From Voacanga thouarsii (Eukaryota > Streptophyta > Magnoliopsida > Gentianales > Apocynaceae), in NCBI GenBank assembly GCA_026120185.1, contig JANUWF010002059.1, forward strand, positions 1,033,501 through 1,097,500: a stretch of DNA of 64,000 nucleotides, given 5' to 3'. Under the pieces are notes generated by a model, which saw nothing but the letters and a program-made list of their open reading frames with translations, searched no databases and was not told where the DNA came from. Both the position numbers and the translations under genes were made by a program. Shown here in pieces: positions 47,958-59,393 of the stretch (position 1 is the first letter of the stretch; each line of letters starts with the position of its first letter).

Positions 47958-49234
47958 TGTAAGGGCGTTCTTCTATGTTTTGACTTATAACAAACATTGA
48001 TGAGGACTAACTTATGTGATCTATGTGTTATAAGACATGTTTGACCTCAATTCTTCCGAGACGTGCAAATAAGATTGCTAAGCAACTCCTGAGCAATAGA
48101 ATCGGAGAATGGGTGATCAAGTGGAAGATCAAGCTTAAGAGATTGCATACCAAAAATTTATTATAGAAGAACCTTAGATTAGGAATCTTTGTTGAGGTAT
48201 TATCTGTGTAAATTCCTAAGTCTTCTTTGCCTTATGATTTAGTTTAATTCTACCTTGAAGCACTAAAACAAATAGATTTCACAGTTTTAAGTCTTAAGAA
48301 TTTTGGATTGAGTAATTTGAGTGACACTACATCCAAAAGCTTCGTCCAAAATCTTATGAACAGTGTCAAATTGCTTTACCTGAAAAAGAGCCATTTTGGA
48401 CTTACATTTTGGATACATCATTGTCCAAAACTTGAGTCCAAACCTCTGGCAAATTTGACAGCTAAAAACTAGCAATTTTTTAGCTGTTGGAACTCTACTT
48501 ATTGCCTCTATAAAAGGTTTCAAAACTCTATTTGAAAGCTGATTTTATCCTATCATTCTAAAAAATACTCTTGCTTTATAGAATACAAAAATCTCCTTTT
48601 TCATAGTTCTTCAAAGTGAAATCAAATTGTGTCAAAAAAGGTAAAGGTTGCTTGAACTCATTTGCTTTGTATATTTGCACAAAAGAGTGAGCCATTTTCT
48701 CTTCATTACTATAATCATCTTTGTGTATCAAGGTTGTGGTATAAAACCTATTTGGGGTGAACCTTGATTTATTGGTTGATTGAGAGGTTTTGATAAAACC
48801 AAGTATGGTGATCCTTTCTTGTATTTGGTATAGATTGATACCATTGAGTTGGGTGAATGAAATCTGGTTAAAAATCCTTAAATGTGAGCTTAAGGTAGTG
48901 GATGTAGAACTTGGTAGATTGAACCACTACAAATCCTATGTTATCTCTATTTGCATTTAATTTCGGTCAGCTACAATCTTGCACAAAATTCTTTTTAATC
49001 TCTCAAAAAAAATCTTTATGGTTCTCACCAACTCATTTTCACTCGAGCATTAATTGCATCGAGTGTCCTGTCTTATTCAAAGTGTAGTTAATCTTTAAAT
49101 CATTTTGAAAGCCTCTTGTTGTAGCAAGTCTCTTCGATCTAAAATTTTGAGGAATTTCTCAAAACAGATTTTTCAAAGAGCATTTTCAATTTGCCAAAAA
49201 TACTATTCACCCCCTCCCCCTTCTATGGTTTTCA
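47958..49234 (+). repeat. 3' LTR of the Sirevirus
   Basis: 1277 bp, TGTAAGGGC...GGTTTTCA, collinear with 38085-39359. Both LTRs contain an antisense open frame (38421-38657 and 48287-48523), which is shared LTR sequence and not a gene. Confidence 0.9.
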
Positions 49235-50048
49235 GAAACTTTTAAAGCTTCTCTTTCCTAAGATTTATCTTAGCTTTCAGCTAGACTACATAAGAAGTGA
49301 CGAACATAGCATATGAAATGAGGGCTGGCTGCCATAGGAGAAAGCTAAGATATCTTTGAACAAAATTATTTAACTCGCATTGAAAAGACATAATAATGCA
49401 TTTTCCTAGGAGAAGTTTTGAGGGTTTAAAACTTGAACATTCTAGACTTTTTCTATTCAAATTTCAAGCAATCAAAATGTATAGAATCTCGTAGTTTTTA
49501 GCCAACTAAAGAAAAGACAAGATAAAAACTTACATTGAAAAGAGAATAAATTATGAGAGGTTAAAGATAAAAGTAGTAAGAGTAGAATTTAAACTTTTAT
49601 TGAAATATTCTTATTACACAACTCCTAAGTCTTACGAGTTCAAAATTGTATCGAAGTGGTAGTTAGGATGGGATTAATTGGCTAAAGAGGAAAAGAAAAG
49701 AAGTTATAATAGTCTTCTATAAGTTGGGATTTGAACTCAGGTTATTAGCAAACAATCTTAAGATTCTAACCATCTCACCATATCAATCTTTGTGTTTACC
49801 TCCATACTCACAAAATCATTTCACCACTATTTTATCTTTAACTCATCACCTCAACTAATACTATTACATATAAAAACTTATGCATATAATCAAAATAGCT
49901 CTTTCACTTACACAATTATCTCTATCAAGTCACAATCACTTAAATCAAAACACATATAAATGCCCTAAAAATCTATATGCATATAGAAAATGCTATGTAA
50001 TGCATGTTCTTTTCCAACTCTAAGGGTGGTTTTAGGTATGATATTACA
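49235..50048 (-). repeat. LTR E, piece 5 (5' part of the LTR)
   Basis: The minus strand begins TGTAATATCATACCTAAAACC at 50048, related to the start of LTR D. It contains the tRNA-like segment 49725-49783. Confidence 0.78.
49725..49783 (-). other. tRNA-like segment in LTR E
   Basis: B-box GAGTTCAAATCCC (minus, 49738-49726) fits GWTCRANNC perfectly. The A box TGGTGAGATGG (49781-49771) is one base off. It lies 267 bp from the LTR start. Confidence 0.5.
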
Positions 50049-50657
50049 ACCCAGTCTTGGACCTTGCATTTTATGGATCAAGTACCGATTCTAGCACTGG
50101 GATTGGGATTACAATTATGAGTCCAAACTAAGTGAAGGGGACATTTATGTCAGATCTCAAACCAGAAATGTCGAACTACTAAGCAGAGTATGAAGCACTC
50201 ATTATGGGGCTACAATTTTTGGTAGGGGTGAATGTCCAAGCCTTCCAGATTAAGTGAGATTCTTAACTAATCATCAATCAATTGACTGATAACTATAGGC
50301 ATGTCAATCCTAATTTAATTTATTACATAATATGGCATGCTTCTTATTAAAGCAGATAGCCGATATCACCATCTCATATATCCTAAGCAACGAGAATTAG
50401 AAGGTGCACAAGTATCATATAGCTTTAAACTAAATATCGAAGGGCACTTGATTGTAAATATAGGCGATCAAGTGGATAATCATTGGAGGATAGATATTAA
50501 TCGGTATCTTAACATTGTTCAGCCAGGACACCTAAAGTGGTTAGGTTCAAGGCTTTGAATTGTGCCTTAATCAATGAGAATCTTTTTAAAAGAAGCCACG
50601 ATGACCTGCTAATTAAATTCCTAGATAGGAAAAATATAACAAAATCTATGGCCAATA
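50049..50657 (+). pseudogene. Tat/Athila-type gypsy RNase H to integrase-linker fragment
   Basis: Frame-broken + strand pieces. SWTLHF (about 50055) resembles the start of an RNase H domain; AEYEALIMGLQFLVGVNVQ (about 50183-50238) is the AEYEALI helix typical of plant Ty3/gypsy RNase H; DNHWRIDINRYL (about 50476) and FKALNCALINENLFKR (about 50547-50594) match the linker leading into the integrase zinc finger in Tat-type elements. LTR E truncates it at the left and LTR H at the right. Several stops and frameshifts are present. The lineage within Tat/Athila is not certain. Confidence 0.62.
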
Positions 50658-52180
50658 TGTAATACCCCACTACTTACATACCCTAAAAATGCAGGGATGT
50701 TGCCCTGTCCAAAAGACCTGGGGTCTTTATAATGAGGTAAAAACTCAGAAAAGTAAGAATAAAGTGTCTAACTCATATTACAATAGAAAATGTGCACAAG
50801 TTCAAACAAACTTAATAATTATCTCAAAAGAGGATACAAATCATCATTAAAAATAAAAGCTCAGTCCTCAAAAGGGATAACAACCTTCAATGCTAACAAC
50901 CTAAAAGTATGATATAAAAAGGTATAAGAAATACATCCTAGTAAGTCCTATATGTGGTAAAGACATTCCAACTCGTGTATGCACATTTGAAATCTTTACA
51001 AAATGTGTTTCCAAGTCAAAATTCATTTTTTCAAACCACTGAGTGGTATTTTGCATAGCATTGCATAGTTGGATATCAGAATTATTCTTATAAAAGATTA
51101 ACCATTCATCAACAACATAATTGGACTATAAAACCCTGCATCATGGCCCTTGCCATAAAACTCTGCATTATGACAAGCCCAGTGAAACCCCTACTTCCCT
51201 GAACAACCGGTGATCAGTCTACTAGGTGAGATACTTCTCTATCTCTACACCCAAACATACTGGTTGTCTACTCCGGATAATAGTCCACCTAGACTAAGTT
51301 GCTAGCTCAGACTGGCCTGACTTACTAAAACTGACACCTTAACCTGGCAGAGCTCATCCCTTAGAGGTGGCCACTCACTGAGTGATTCACCCTATCCCTT
51401 CAAAGACTAGTCTTAGTAATCTACCCTTATTGAGTACTCAATATTCAGTATCTTACTCAAATGTCAATCTCAAATTGACAATTTCAAATATCTTAGCTCT
51501 ACAAAACATAGTTTCATATAGGGTGCTCTTGAAATCATTTAGTGAGTGAGAAAAGGAAAACAACGTTTATCTAAAACCTTGTTTAATAAACCATTTAGTG
51601 AACAAAATGAACCATGTTTACAGCATAAGTAATCACAATTCTTCACAGTAACATTTGACATTTGACTTGCAAATAAGAGCCTTATTCAACAAAACAGTTA
51701 TGCAATATCTCACCTTTTCAACTTAGGTGGTTGTTCCAAGCTTAACGAGTTGCCCCTATCAACCTCAAAAACATTTCCCCCTTCTACAACAGAAAATTAA
51801 ACTACTTAATCAGTGTCTATTTTAATTAACCTTAGAAAAAGATACCCACGTTCAAATTTCCTACTCTACTCAAGCACATAAAGTTATGACCACTATGGCA
51901 AAATTCTCACAACTTACATCCTAGCAAATAGAAAGGAGAAAATAATAATAGGTAATGACAAATAATAAATAACAACAACAATAATTATTATAATAATAGT
52001 CAAAGTAATAATAATATGTAGTAAATATTAATAATATTGCTAGTAACTATTTATAATAAATAATAATAACAATTAATATTTAATATTTAAATAATAATAA
52101 TAGTATATACTAACTAATAATTAACAATAAATAATTTTGATAAATAATAAATATATAAATAAAATAAAGAAATATCTCAA
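50658..52180 (-). mobile_element. Chromovirus-type LTR, copy H (3' part; far end approximate)
   Basis: The minus-strand end GTGGGGTATTACA is at 50658. It contains the GAGTACTCAATAAGG block (about 51423-51439), the conserved 3' modules, an exon-like 50-nt unit (51714-51763, acceptor TTTTTGAG, donor AAG/GTGAGA) and the AT-rich middle (51930-52160). The 5' half of the LTR is missing; the junction with the following Athila-type LTR cannot be placed precisely. No PBS is next to it. Confidence 0.65.
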
Positions 52181-53385
52181 TTCTATAATAAGTGAAGAAA
52201 ATAACTTTCAACTAATTAATTCCCAATCCCAAATACTAATACGAGTTTAACAGCAAATTTCATTCTTTTTCAAGTTATGAAATTCGTTTCTTAGATTAAT
52301 CAAATAGTATCTCCTACCTCCCTAATTAAAACTAAGAAAAATTAAGAACAACTCAATTAAACAATTAATGTTCCTATATTCAAGGCACAATAAAGTCTTT
52401 TTAATGGAAGAAATAATGCCCCTATATTCTAGACAATATTATCTCTCTTTGATTGCCTAATCTTTCCCTTAACCTTCTATTTCAATCCAATTAAGAGAGA
52501 ACAAGACAGTGAATTAATTAGCCCGATATTAATTAATTCAACACATAAAATCAAGTAATCAAATATTTAGAATTGTAATTCAACAAGTCTAGAAATAATT
52601 TAGCATAAAATCATAGAGTAAAAATATCCTCAACTACAATTAAAACATATAAATCTAACTTTAACGAAATAAAATTACGAAGAAAGATAGAAGAACAACT
52701 CATAGACAAGTGTAATCCCCTTCACCTATGCAATCTTCTTGATAATGCTCCTCTTCTTCACTAAGATTTTATTGATCCTCCTCCTCTTGATGTTTCCTTG
52801 AATTCTCTAGGAGTTTTCTAATTATATAGAATGAAAATTGATTTAATCGGTGTGAATCTCTTGTATTTATAGGAGTTTAGATTGCCAAAAAATGTCTACA
52901 AGAGTCTTAATTTATTCCCAAATCAATGCCTAAGAGATCTCAATAGAAGTTGCTAAATTTTACTCCAAAACTCTTTTTCCATGTTAAAAACCCAAAATTA
53001 GCTAACCCTAGCTGGTTAGAAACAGCCAACAATGGCTTCGTTCTAATTTTGCATATTTGAACAGACTAGAGCCAATGCCAGTTCAACTCTATGAGCCAGG
53101 GCCAGCTCAATTTTGTCCAGGCTCCGAAAGTATTCAATTTTGGACTTTTTCGAGTAAAAATTGGCTGATGTTGTTTCCTATGCACTAATCAATGCGGTGC
53201 CCTTTTGTTTTGCTTTTTTTCACCTTTTTGATAACTTGCCATCATATTTCCTTGTATCTTTTCATTTAATAAATTCCTACACAAAAGATAGCAAAATAGT
53301 GGAAATCAATAGCCATTTGAAGACCAAATAATAGCAAATATAACATAAATGACCCTCAAAATATGTATACATTTAGCCCCTATCA
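52180..53385 (-). mobile_element. Athila-type LTR F5 (left end uncertain)
   Basis: The minus strand from 53385 reads TGATAGGGGCTAAATG and is closest to F4 (26775-28251), including the GC-rich GAGCCAGGGCCAGCTC block at about 53090. The 3' end (ACGCATCA) is not found, so it is truncated or diverged near 52200-52340. Confidence 0.62.
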
Positions 53386-53800
53386 CCAATGATTATTAAG
53401 TTCTAATCCTTTAACCTCTCTCTCGAGTTAATCAAAGGAAAACAAATATTGGACTAATTAATTTACTGTTCAACTCCTAACTCCATCTCTCGAACTTATT
53501 AGGAATAAACCAATCAATTGGATAAATCAATCAAACACATACGATCAATCCAACATAATAATGCCCAAGTACTCAAATACAAGAGATTAGAATTCAATAA
53601 ATCATAATAATAACTCAATCCAAGAACATAGAGCTTGGGGTTCATCCCTCAAATACAATTAAAAGTATTGAAATATAATATTATCAATGTAGAAAACAAA
53701 GAAAAGGAAGAACATCACTCATAGACAAGCTATTACCCTTCTTCTTCCTTGAATCTCTTGAACAACTCTTTTCATTTTGTCTAAGGATTCACCTTCATCT
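53386..53800 (-). mobile_element. Athila-type LTR fragment F6
   Basis: Reverse sequence collinear with 6900-7260 (ACTCATAGACAAGC...CTTCTTCTTCCTTGAA). It is interrupted at 53800 by copia element G2; the remainder is off-window. Confidence 0.58.
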
Positions 53801-55712
53801 TGATGCTAATGAAATAACACAGAAGCCCTGCATGCTATGGAGACGAGCCCAAAAAACAAGAAAAATGCAAAAACCTCGCAGCAGAAGAATTAATTTTTTA
53901 TTACCTCTCCAAGTCTTTAGTTTATTTGGCTGTGAAGAAGACGATTGAACCACTAGAATGGCCTCTTCTCCCAATGATGATTCCGGTTGAAATCCTACGA
54001 TTCGTCTACTTTTTCTTGTTTTTCCTTCTTGAGAAATCAGAATACTTCATCGCCTATTACTTGTTGGTAAAACAACTTAATCAAAGAAAATCCAGTCTCA
54101 GAAATAGTTCTTGATCTTTTGCTATTGATTAGCAAAATCAAAAAATCAGAAGGAAAAGAAAACAAATGAGAGAATGAGAGAATACCAAGATTTTGGGTTT
54201 TTTTTTTTTCTTTCACAGATACTCTATGCACTCACCGAGATACACACGATTATCTACTTGATAACTTAAACCCCGGAGTTTTTATTTTTCAAAACCCCTC
54301 TGGTTGTTATCTAGATAACCATCACAGAAGACGTTGTTTTTTTCAACTCTTCAGTTCTGTGAATTAATTAAAACCCTTTTGGTCCAAACTATTGGGCTAT
54401 TAATTTTATTTATTATTTTTCTTGGACCTAATGAGCCCAAAATAATAAGCATTAATTAATTATTTTCAGGGCCTATAGAATTAACCTAATAAATAATTAA
54501 TGAGCCCAAATAAATCAAAATAATTATTTAAGCCTTTCTATCTAGTTTAGGTCCAGGTTAATTTTCTAATTATTCAATCCGGACTTAGGCCCTGAATAAT
54601 TAATCAACTAATTAAACTAGATAATAAATTTAATTTTTCTCATTCTTTCATTTTATTCCAATTCAAAATAAATTAGACTTCCTAAATAAAATAAATTCCT
54701 TTTAATTGAGACCATCTCCCTGACCTAAAATTAATTAGGACTTACGGGCTATTCCGAGAACCAAAATGACACATCGCCTAGGCTGCTAAAATAACTAAAA
54801 TACCCCTGCTATATAAATAGCTATATTTTGCATTTTAAATATTTTTTAATATCACCATAAGAAAATATTGTGTTAGCTATGTCTTCGACCTGCATGTAAA
54901 ATGACTAAAATACCCCTCTACACATCACCGTTCATTTAGAAAGGAAAAGTGTACTAACACATCTCTAAAAGTGTACTACTTTCCTTAGGCTTTTAGTCCA
55001 ATGATCCACGACTTCTTAGAATAATTTCACTTTTCAAATGAGCTACCCTAAAGCAAATATCCAAGTCATGTTCCTTAAGACCCTAGGTAATTAGATCATT
55101 CGGACAACCATAAAGGGTGATATAGTATAGAAACTATCTTGTATAAGTCTGTTTTAACTAATTAGTTACATATATCTAACATACAAATATATTGGCCCTA
55201 CTGAAAAACTTCAACTATAGTATATCAAGGGATACGCTTCTAACTTCGTCAGACCACCAACTTATACTCAAGCTGTAAAGTATATGTCCATGCTGTAGCA
55301 GTAGTAGTCTAGGTTTCTACCATGTAATACTTTTAAAAACCACTATTACCGGTCTAGTTTTACGTATTCAAAATACGATTGTGTTATGAAATGAGAAGAC
55401 TACTCATTGACTAAAGGTAAGTCATTCCCTATTTAGAATTCATAACACAATAACCTTACGATGATGAGATTCCCATTTTCATCATTTGGTTAAGAACAAC
55501 AGTGTATGTATTAAGCAACCTATAGTCTATACCTTCATGTGAAAGACTTCTATTTACATGAACCATTTACCTAAACATAATAGGTCATTTCTAATAAAAA
55601 TTGTGCACAAATATAAAGAAGATTTCACAAATAATTTTTGAGAAAAATACTTTTACTAATACAAGTAAAAATTACATCAGAAATCTAGTTTAAGAGGCTA
55701 TACATTCCAACA
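53801..55712 (-). repeat. 3' LTR of copia element G2
   Basis: 1912 bp. The minus strand starts TGTTGGAATGTATAGCC at 55712 and ends ATTAGCATCA at 53801. Homologous to 61207-62789. Confidence 0.87.
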
Positions 55713-55724
55713 ATCTTCCACTTG
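55713..55724 (-). promoter_or_regulatory. Polypurine tract of G2
   Basis: The minus strand reads AAGTGGAAGATTG directly before the LTR start TGTTGGAATG. Confidence 0.75.
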
Positions 55725-55749
55725 CACTCTAAGACAAGTGAGTTCATAG

Positions 55750-56260
55750 GTGCACACATCTATGGTGTCTAAGTGTCTTCTAATAACCCTCTCAGCCAAA
55801 GGCTTGGTGAAGGGATCTGCTATATTGTTCTCTGAGGTAATCTGTTCCGCCACGACTTCCCATCTCGTGATGAAATCCTATATCAGGTGGTACTTTCTCT
55901 TAATATGCTTACCTTTTTTATAGTTCCTAGGTTCTTTAGATTGTGAGACTGTGCCAGTGTTGTCGCAATATATCACAACCGGCTTGTCCATTTGTGGTAT
56001 GACTCCAAGTTCTAAAAGGAACTTCCAAAGCCAAACTACTTCCTTGGATGCCTCCGAAGCCGCCATATACTCAGCTTCCATGGTTGAGTCAGCAATGTAA
56101 GATTGCTTGATACTCCTTCATGAAATGACACCTCCAGATAAGGTTAATACATTTCCACTAGTGGATTTTCTCTCATCCTTATCCGTTTAGAAGTCTGAGT
56201 CCATGTATCCTATAGGAACCAAGTCATCAACCCTATAAACCACCATATAATCCCTCGTAC
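55750..56260 (-). pseudogene. G2 RNase H
   Basis: Minus strand. The piece 56081-55878 has MEAEYMAASEASKE, the catalytic-Glu helix of copia RNase H (EAEY), then VIYCDNTG with the catalytic Asp, and KHIKRKYHLI. The preceding DADW-type block is degraded (about 56230-56090), with a stop just before the EAEY piece. Confidence 0.82.
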
Positions 56261-56269
56261 TCTTAAGAA

Positions 56270-57165
56270 ACTTAAGAATATGCTTAACAACCTACCAATG
56301 AATTTTCCCGGGGTTTGACTGATATTTGCTAACTAAGCCTACTATAAAGCAAATATCTGGCCTAGTGCATAGCATGGCATACATGAGACTTCCCACACCT
56401 GAAGCATACTAAATTGACTAGATAACTAAATCTTAGTAGATGACAATGTCCCTACATCATTTTTAATGAGTAGAATGTCATCTACATATAGCACCAAAAA
56501 AAAAAAAAACACGTTTATGCCTTCCAGTTTCTTATACACATATAGTTCATCCTCATTTTGAATGAAACTATAAGCCTTTACAGTCGTATTGAAACGAATG
56601 TTCCATGCTCTAGATACTTACTTAAGTTTACAAATGAATTTCTTAAGCTTACAAATCATGTTTTCTTGGCCTTTAGCAATAAAGCCTTCCGGTTGGGATA
56701 TATAGATGTCTTTATTAAGATAGCCATTTAAAGAGGCCGTCTTAACATCTATTTGCCATATCTCGTACTCATATTGACATGCGATGGCAAGAAGGATACA
56801 GATGGACTTAAGCATGGCTACCAAGAAAAAGGTTTCTTCATAATCGATACCTTCTTTCTGAGCACAAGCCTAGCTTTGAAGGTTTTCACCTTCCTATCTG
56901 CTCATCTCTTCCTTTTGTACACCTACTTACACCGAATGGATTTTATCCCTTCAGGTGAAACTACATGATCCCAAACTTGATTGAAGTACATAACTCAATC
57001 TCGACTTTTATTGCTTCATGCCATAGATTTGCATCGACATCAGCAATAGCCTCCTCGTATCTAATAGGATTTTGTTCCTGATGGTCAGAGACTAGGTCAA
57101 AAGCCTCTCTAATCCATCTTTTTGGAACCCTAAATATCCTTTTACTACGACGAGGCTTCAATTAT
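56270..57165 (-). pseudogene. G2 reverse transcriptase
   Basis: RVT_2-type RT on the minus strand. 57161-56961 gives the N-terminal linker and YEEAIADVDANLWHEAIKVE. 56824-56618 contains WQIDVKTASLNGYL (usual DVKTAFLNG, with Phe changed to Ser) and IYISQPEGF. The active-site box YVDD lies at 56488-56477 with both Asp intact, followed by ILLIKND. Frameshifts around 56950 and 56620 and an A/T run at 56497-56509 break it. Confidence 0.84.
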
Positions 57166-57379
57166 ACAGGTTCCTGAGGCTGTGTCTCTTTTTGTTCTAT
57201 AATCGGGTTAGAAGAAGTCGATTTAGTAGATAACTTCTCCTCAAATTCTAACCTAGCTGAACCTTTAGTGAATGTATTTTGGTAATCCTCCAAGTATCTA
57301 GCATTAATACTCACAAGTACTTTTTGTTTCTTAGGATGATAAAAGTAACCACCATTTATTCCTTTTAGATATCTAACAA

Positions 57380-58010
57380 AATATTATAATTCCGACATTG
57401 GTTCTAACTTATCTCTCTTGATCAGTACATAAACTAGACATCTCCAAATCTTGAGATGATTTAGACTAAGCTTACACCCAATCCACATCTCATAGGGCGT
57501 CCTAGGTACTGATTTGGAAGGCACCAAATTTAGAATATATGCCACTGTTTCTAGGGCATATCTCCAAAAAGACACTAGAAGAGTAGCATGAGATATCATA
57601 TTTCGAACAAATTCCATCAATATCCTATTTCTTCTCTCAACTACTCTATTCTGTTGTGGTGTTCCCGGCTCAGAGAGCTAGAATACTATCCCATGATGTA
57701 CTATGTAGTCCTTGAATTCACTAAGGAGGTACCCTCCACCATGATCTGATCGTAAGGTCTTGATTAGTTTACTTGTTTAACGTTCTATTTCAGCTTTAAA
57801 CTCTTTGAACTTGTCAAAAGAGTCAGACTTGCATCTCATCAGGTAAACATAACCGTACCTGGTATAATCATTTGTGAAAGTGATGAAGTACTCGAATCCC
57901 TCTTTTGCTGGTGTAGACAAAAGACCACACACATTAGTATGAACAAGACTCTGTATCTCCTTGGCTCTATCCACCTTTTAGGTGAAGGACCTTTTGGTCA
58001 TTTTTTCCAT
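57380..58010 (-). pseudogene. G2 integrase
   Basis: The minus strand 57974-57777 opens with SLVHTNVCGLL, where this family has HTDVCGP: the first catalytic Asp is Asn here. TNDYTRYGYVYL and FDKFKEF follow. The second catalytic block reads LRSDHGGGY (Asp present, following Glu lost) near 57745, and the third, TPQQNRVVERRNR, keeps the Glu (about 57650). The C-terminal SFWRYALETVAYILN and LNHLKIWRC are at 57620-57384. Stops separate the blocks. Confidence 0.84.
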
Positions 58011-58600
58011 AAGACAAGATTCATATTCATGCCAACTTTCCAATCTTAATGAGCCCAAAAGCCCATCATGGAATAACCTCTGAATCCTAGTTGAGTTAAT
58101 GTGACCCAACTTTAAATACTAAAGATATAAGTCATTAACATTAGTCTTTCTCTTCCTATTTAAATGTTCAAATTTAGCGTTATTGAATTTATTGTTACTA
58201 GGATTAATGAAAAATAGATATCTATACATGTGTGCAGTACACATAACTTCTCCATTTCTATTGATAGTTATACCAAAATAGAAAAAAAATACGATATTCT
58301 TAATTTATTAGTTTTGCAACTGAAACCAAATTCTGTATAAAACCAAGAACAAATAAAACGTCCTTCAATATAACTATTCTATTACAATCCAAAGTAAGTT
58401 TCAGTTCTCCCACTGCAAGGGCCAAAATTTGTGCTCTATTTCCCACAAATAGCCTATGTTCACCCTTCTAAAGTCTTCTAACCTTTCTAAATCCCTGCAA
58501 AGAGTTATAGATATGACCATAGACTCTTAAATCAACAATCTAAGTGGAAGTTGAACCAACCATTGATATAGACTCTAGATAGAAGACATTACCTTTGGGG
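58010..58600 (-). pseudogene. G2 protease and GAG-pre-integrase
   Basis: Minus-strand pieces: a decayed protease beginning about 58565 (GSTST, stop, IVDLRVYGHIYNSLQG), where the DSGA(T/S)SHI active site should be and is not preserved; LFVGNRAQILALAVGEL (about 58450); then the KLGHINSTRIQRL zinc-binding start of the pre-integrase domain (about 58115) with SCLMEKMTKRSF. Several stops. Confidence 0.75.
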
Positions 58601-59393
58601 TTTTTCTTGATTTGAAGATCTGGACGCTATTTTTTCTAGTCTCCCTTCTTCCCACATTTGAAACATTTGCCCTTAGATTTATCTTTGGACTGGGACTTGG
58701 GCGGATGTACTATGTTATCCTTCTTCTTTTTGAACTTTCTAGGCTTGGGCCCAATTCTTGAAGATGAAGCCATCATATCCCTTGCTTGTGGCTTTATGAC
58801 ATTCTCTACCACTTGGAGCTCTATTATCAACTCAGTTAAATTCATGTTTAACTTGTTTATGTTGTAATTCCACTTGAATTGAGTAAAAGAGCTCGGCAAA
58901 GATTTGAGAACCATGTCCACTTAGCTCTCAAGGTCAGTAATAGCCCCCAAGACTCCCACATCCTCGAGAGCAGCAATTATTTTAAACATGTGCTCTTTGA
59001 TTGATACTCACTCAACTATCTTGGTGTTATTGATTGTTCGAAGAGCCTCCTACCTTGCGGGCTGGCTCTTATCCGCGAATATCGTGGCTAGTGATGTACT
59101 GATATCGTATGCCGTTGCCAAGTGCTCATGTTTGGATTATAGCACAATTGACATGGAGGCTAACATATAGCATCGTGCTATCTCATCAACCTTTTTTCAT
59201 ACATTCTCAACCTCACGCTCCTCATTGGTGGAACCTTCCCCGATCACAGTTCAGGCTCGTAAAGGACATACTTCTACTTTTCGGCTATGAATATTATATC
59301 CAAGTTCCTTTTGCAACCTACATAATTAGGTCCTGTTAGCTTATTGTCATGGAGAATAACTGCTAAGGGACTAAAAAAACCTCCACCAACCAT
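58600..59393 (-). pseudogene. gag: G2 gag
   Basis: The minus-strand ATG at 59393-59391 opens MVGGGFFSPLAVILHDNKLTG, continuing into PNYVGCKRNLDIIF, the N-terminal gag signature of this copia group. A stop follows within about 50 codons. The C-terminal part is open at 58920-58636, with VLKSLPSSFTQFKWNYN, a basic Lys-rich stretch and the first half of a zinc knuckle, CFKCGKKGD. Closely comparable to the gag piece of element G (19590-19799). Confidence 0.82.

Larger units (their letters stand above)
38085..49234 (+). mobile_element. Complete Sirevirus (Maximus/SIRE-type Ty1/copia), dead
   Basis: An 11,150-bp element with the order 5' LTR, iMet-type PBS, gag, protease, integrase, RT, RNase H, envelope-like ORF, PPT, 3' LTR. 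It is flanked by a perfect 5-bp target duplication GAAAC (38080-38084 and 49235-49239). The copia order, the envelope-like ORF after pol and the CTCAAAAGGGGGGAGAT PPT are Sirevirus hallmarks. A sample of the two LTRs differs at about a dozen of 165 bases by eye, so it is not recent. All coding regions carry stops or frameshifts. It inserted in LTR E. Confidence 0.92.
24856..50048 (-). mobile_element. Chromovirus-type 5' LTR E, split by four insertions
   Basis: The minus strand starts TGTAATATCATACC at 50048 and ends GGGGTATTACA at 24856. Removing F4, C, D and the Sirevirus leaves five pieces totalling about 4.1 kb, matching the family's 4.18-4.27 kb. Each insertion has its own TG/CA ends, with target duplications 4/5, 4/5, about 3/5 and 5/5. 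The (TG)n tract, tRNA-like segment and conserved 3' blocks are in the expected order. Confidence 0.78.
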
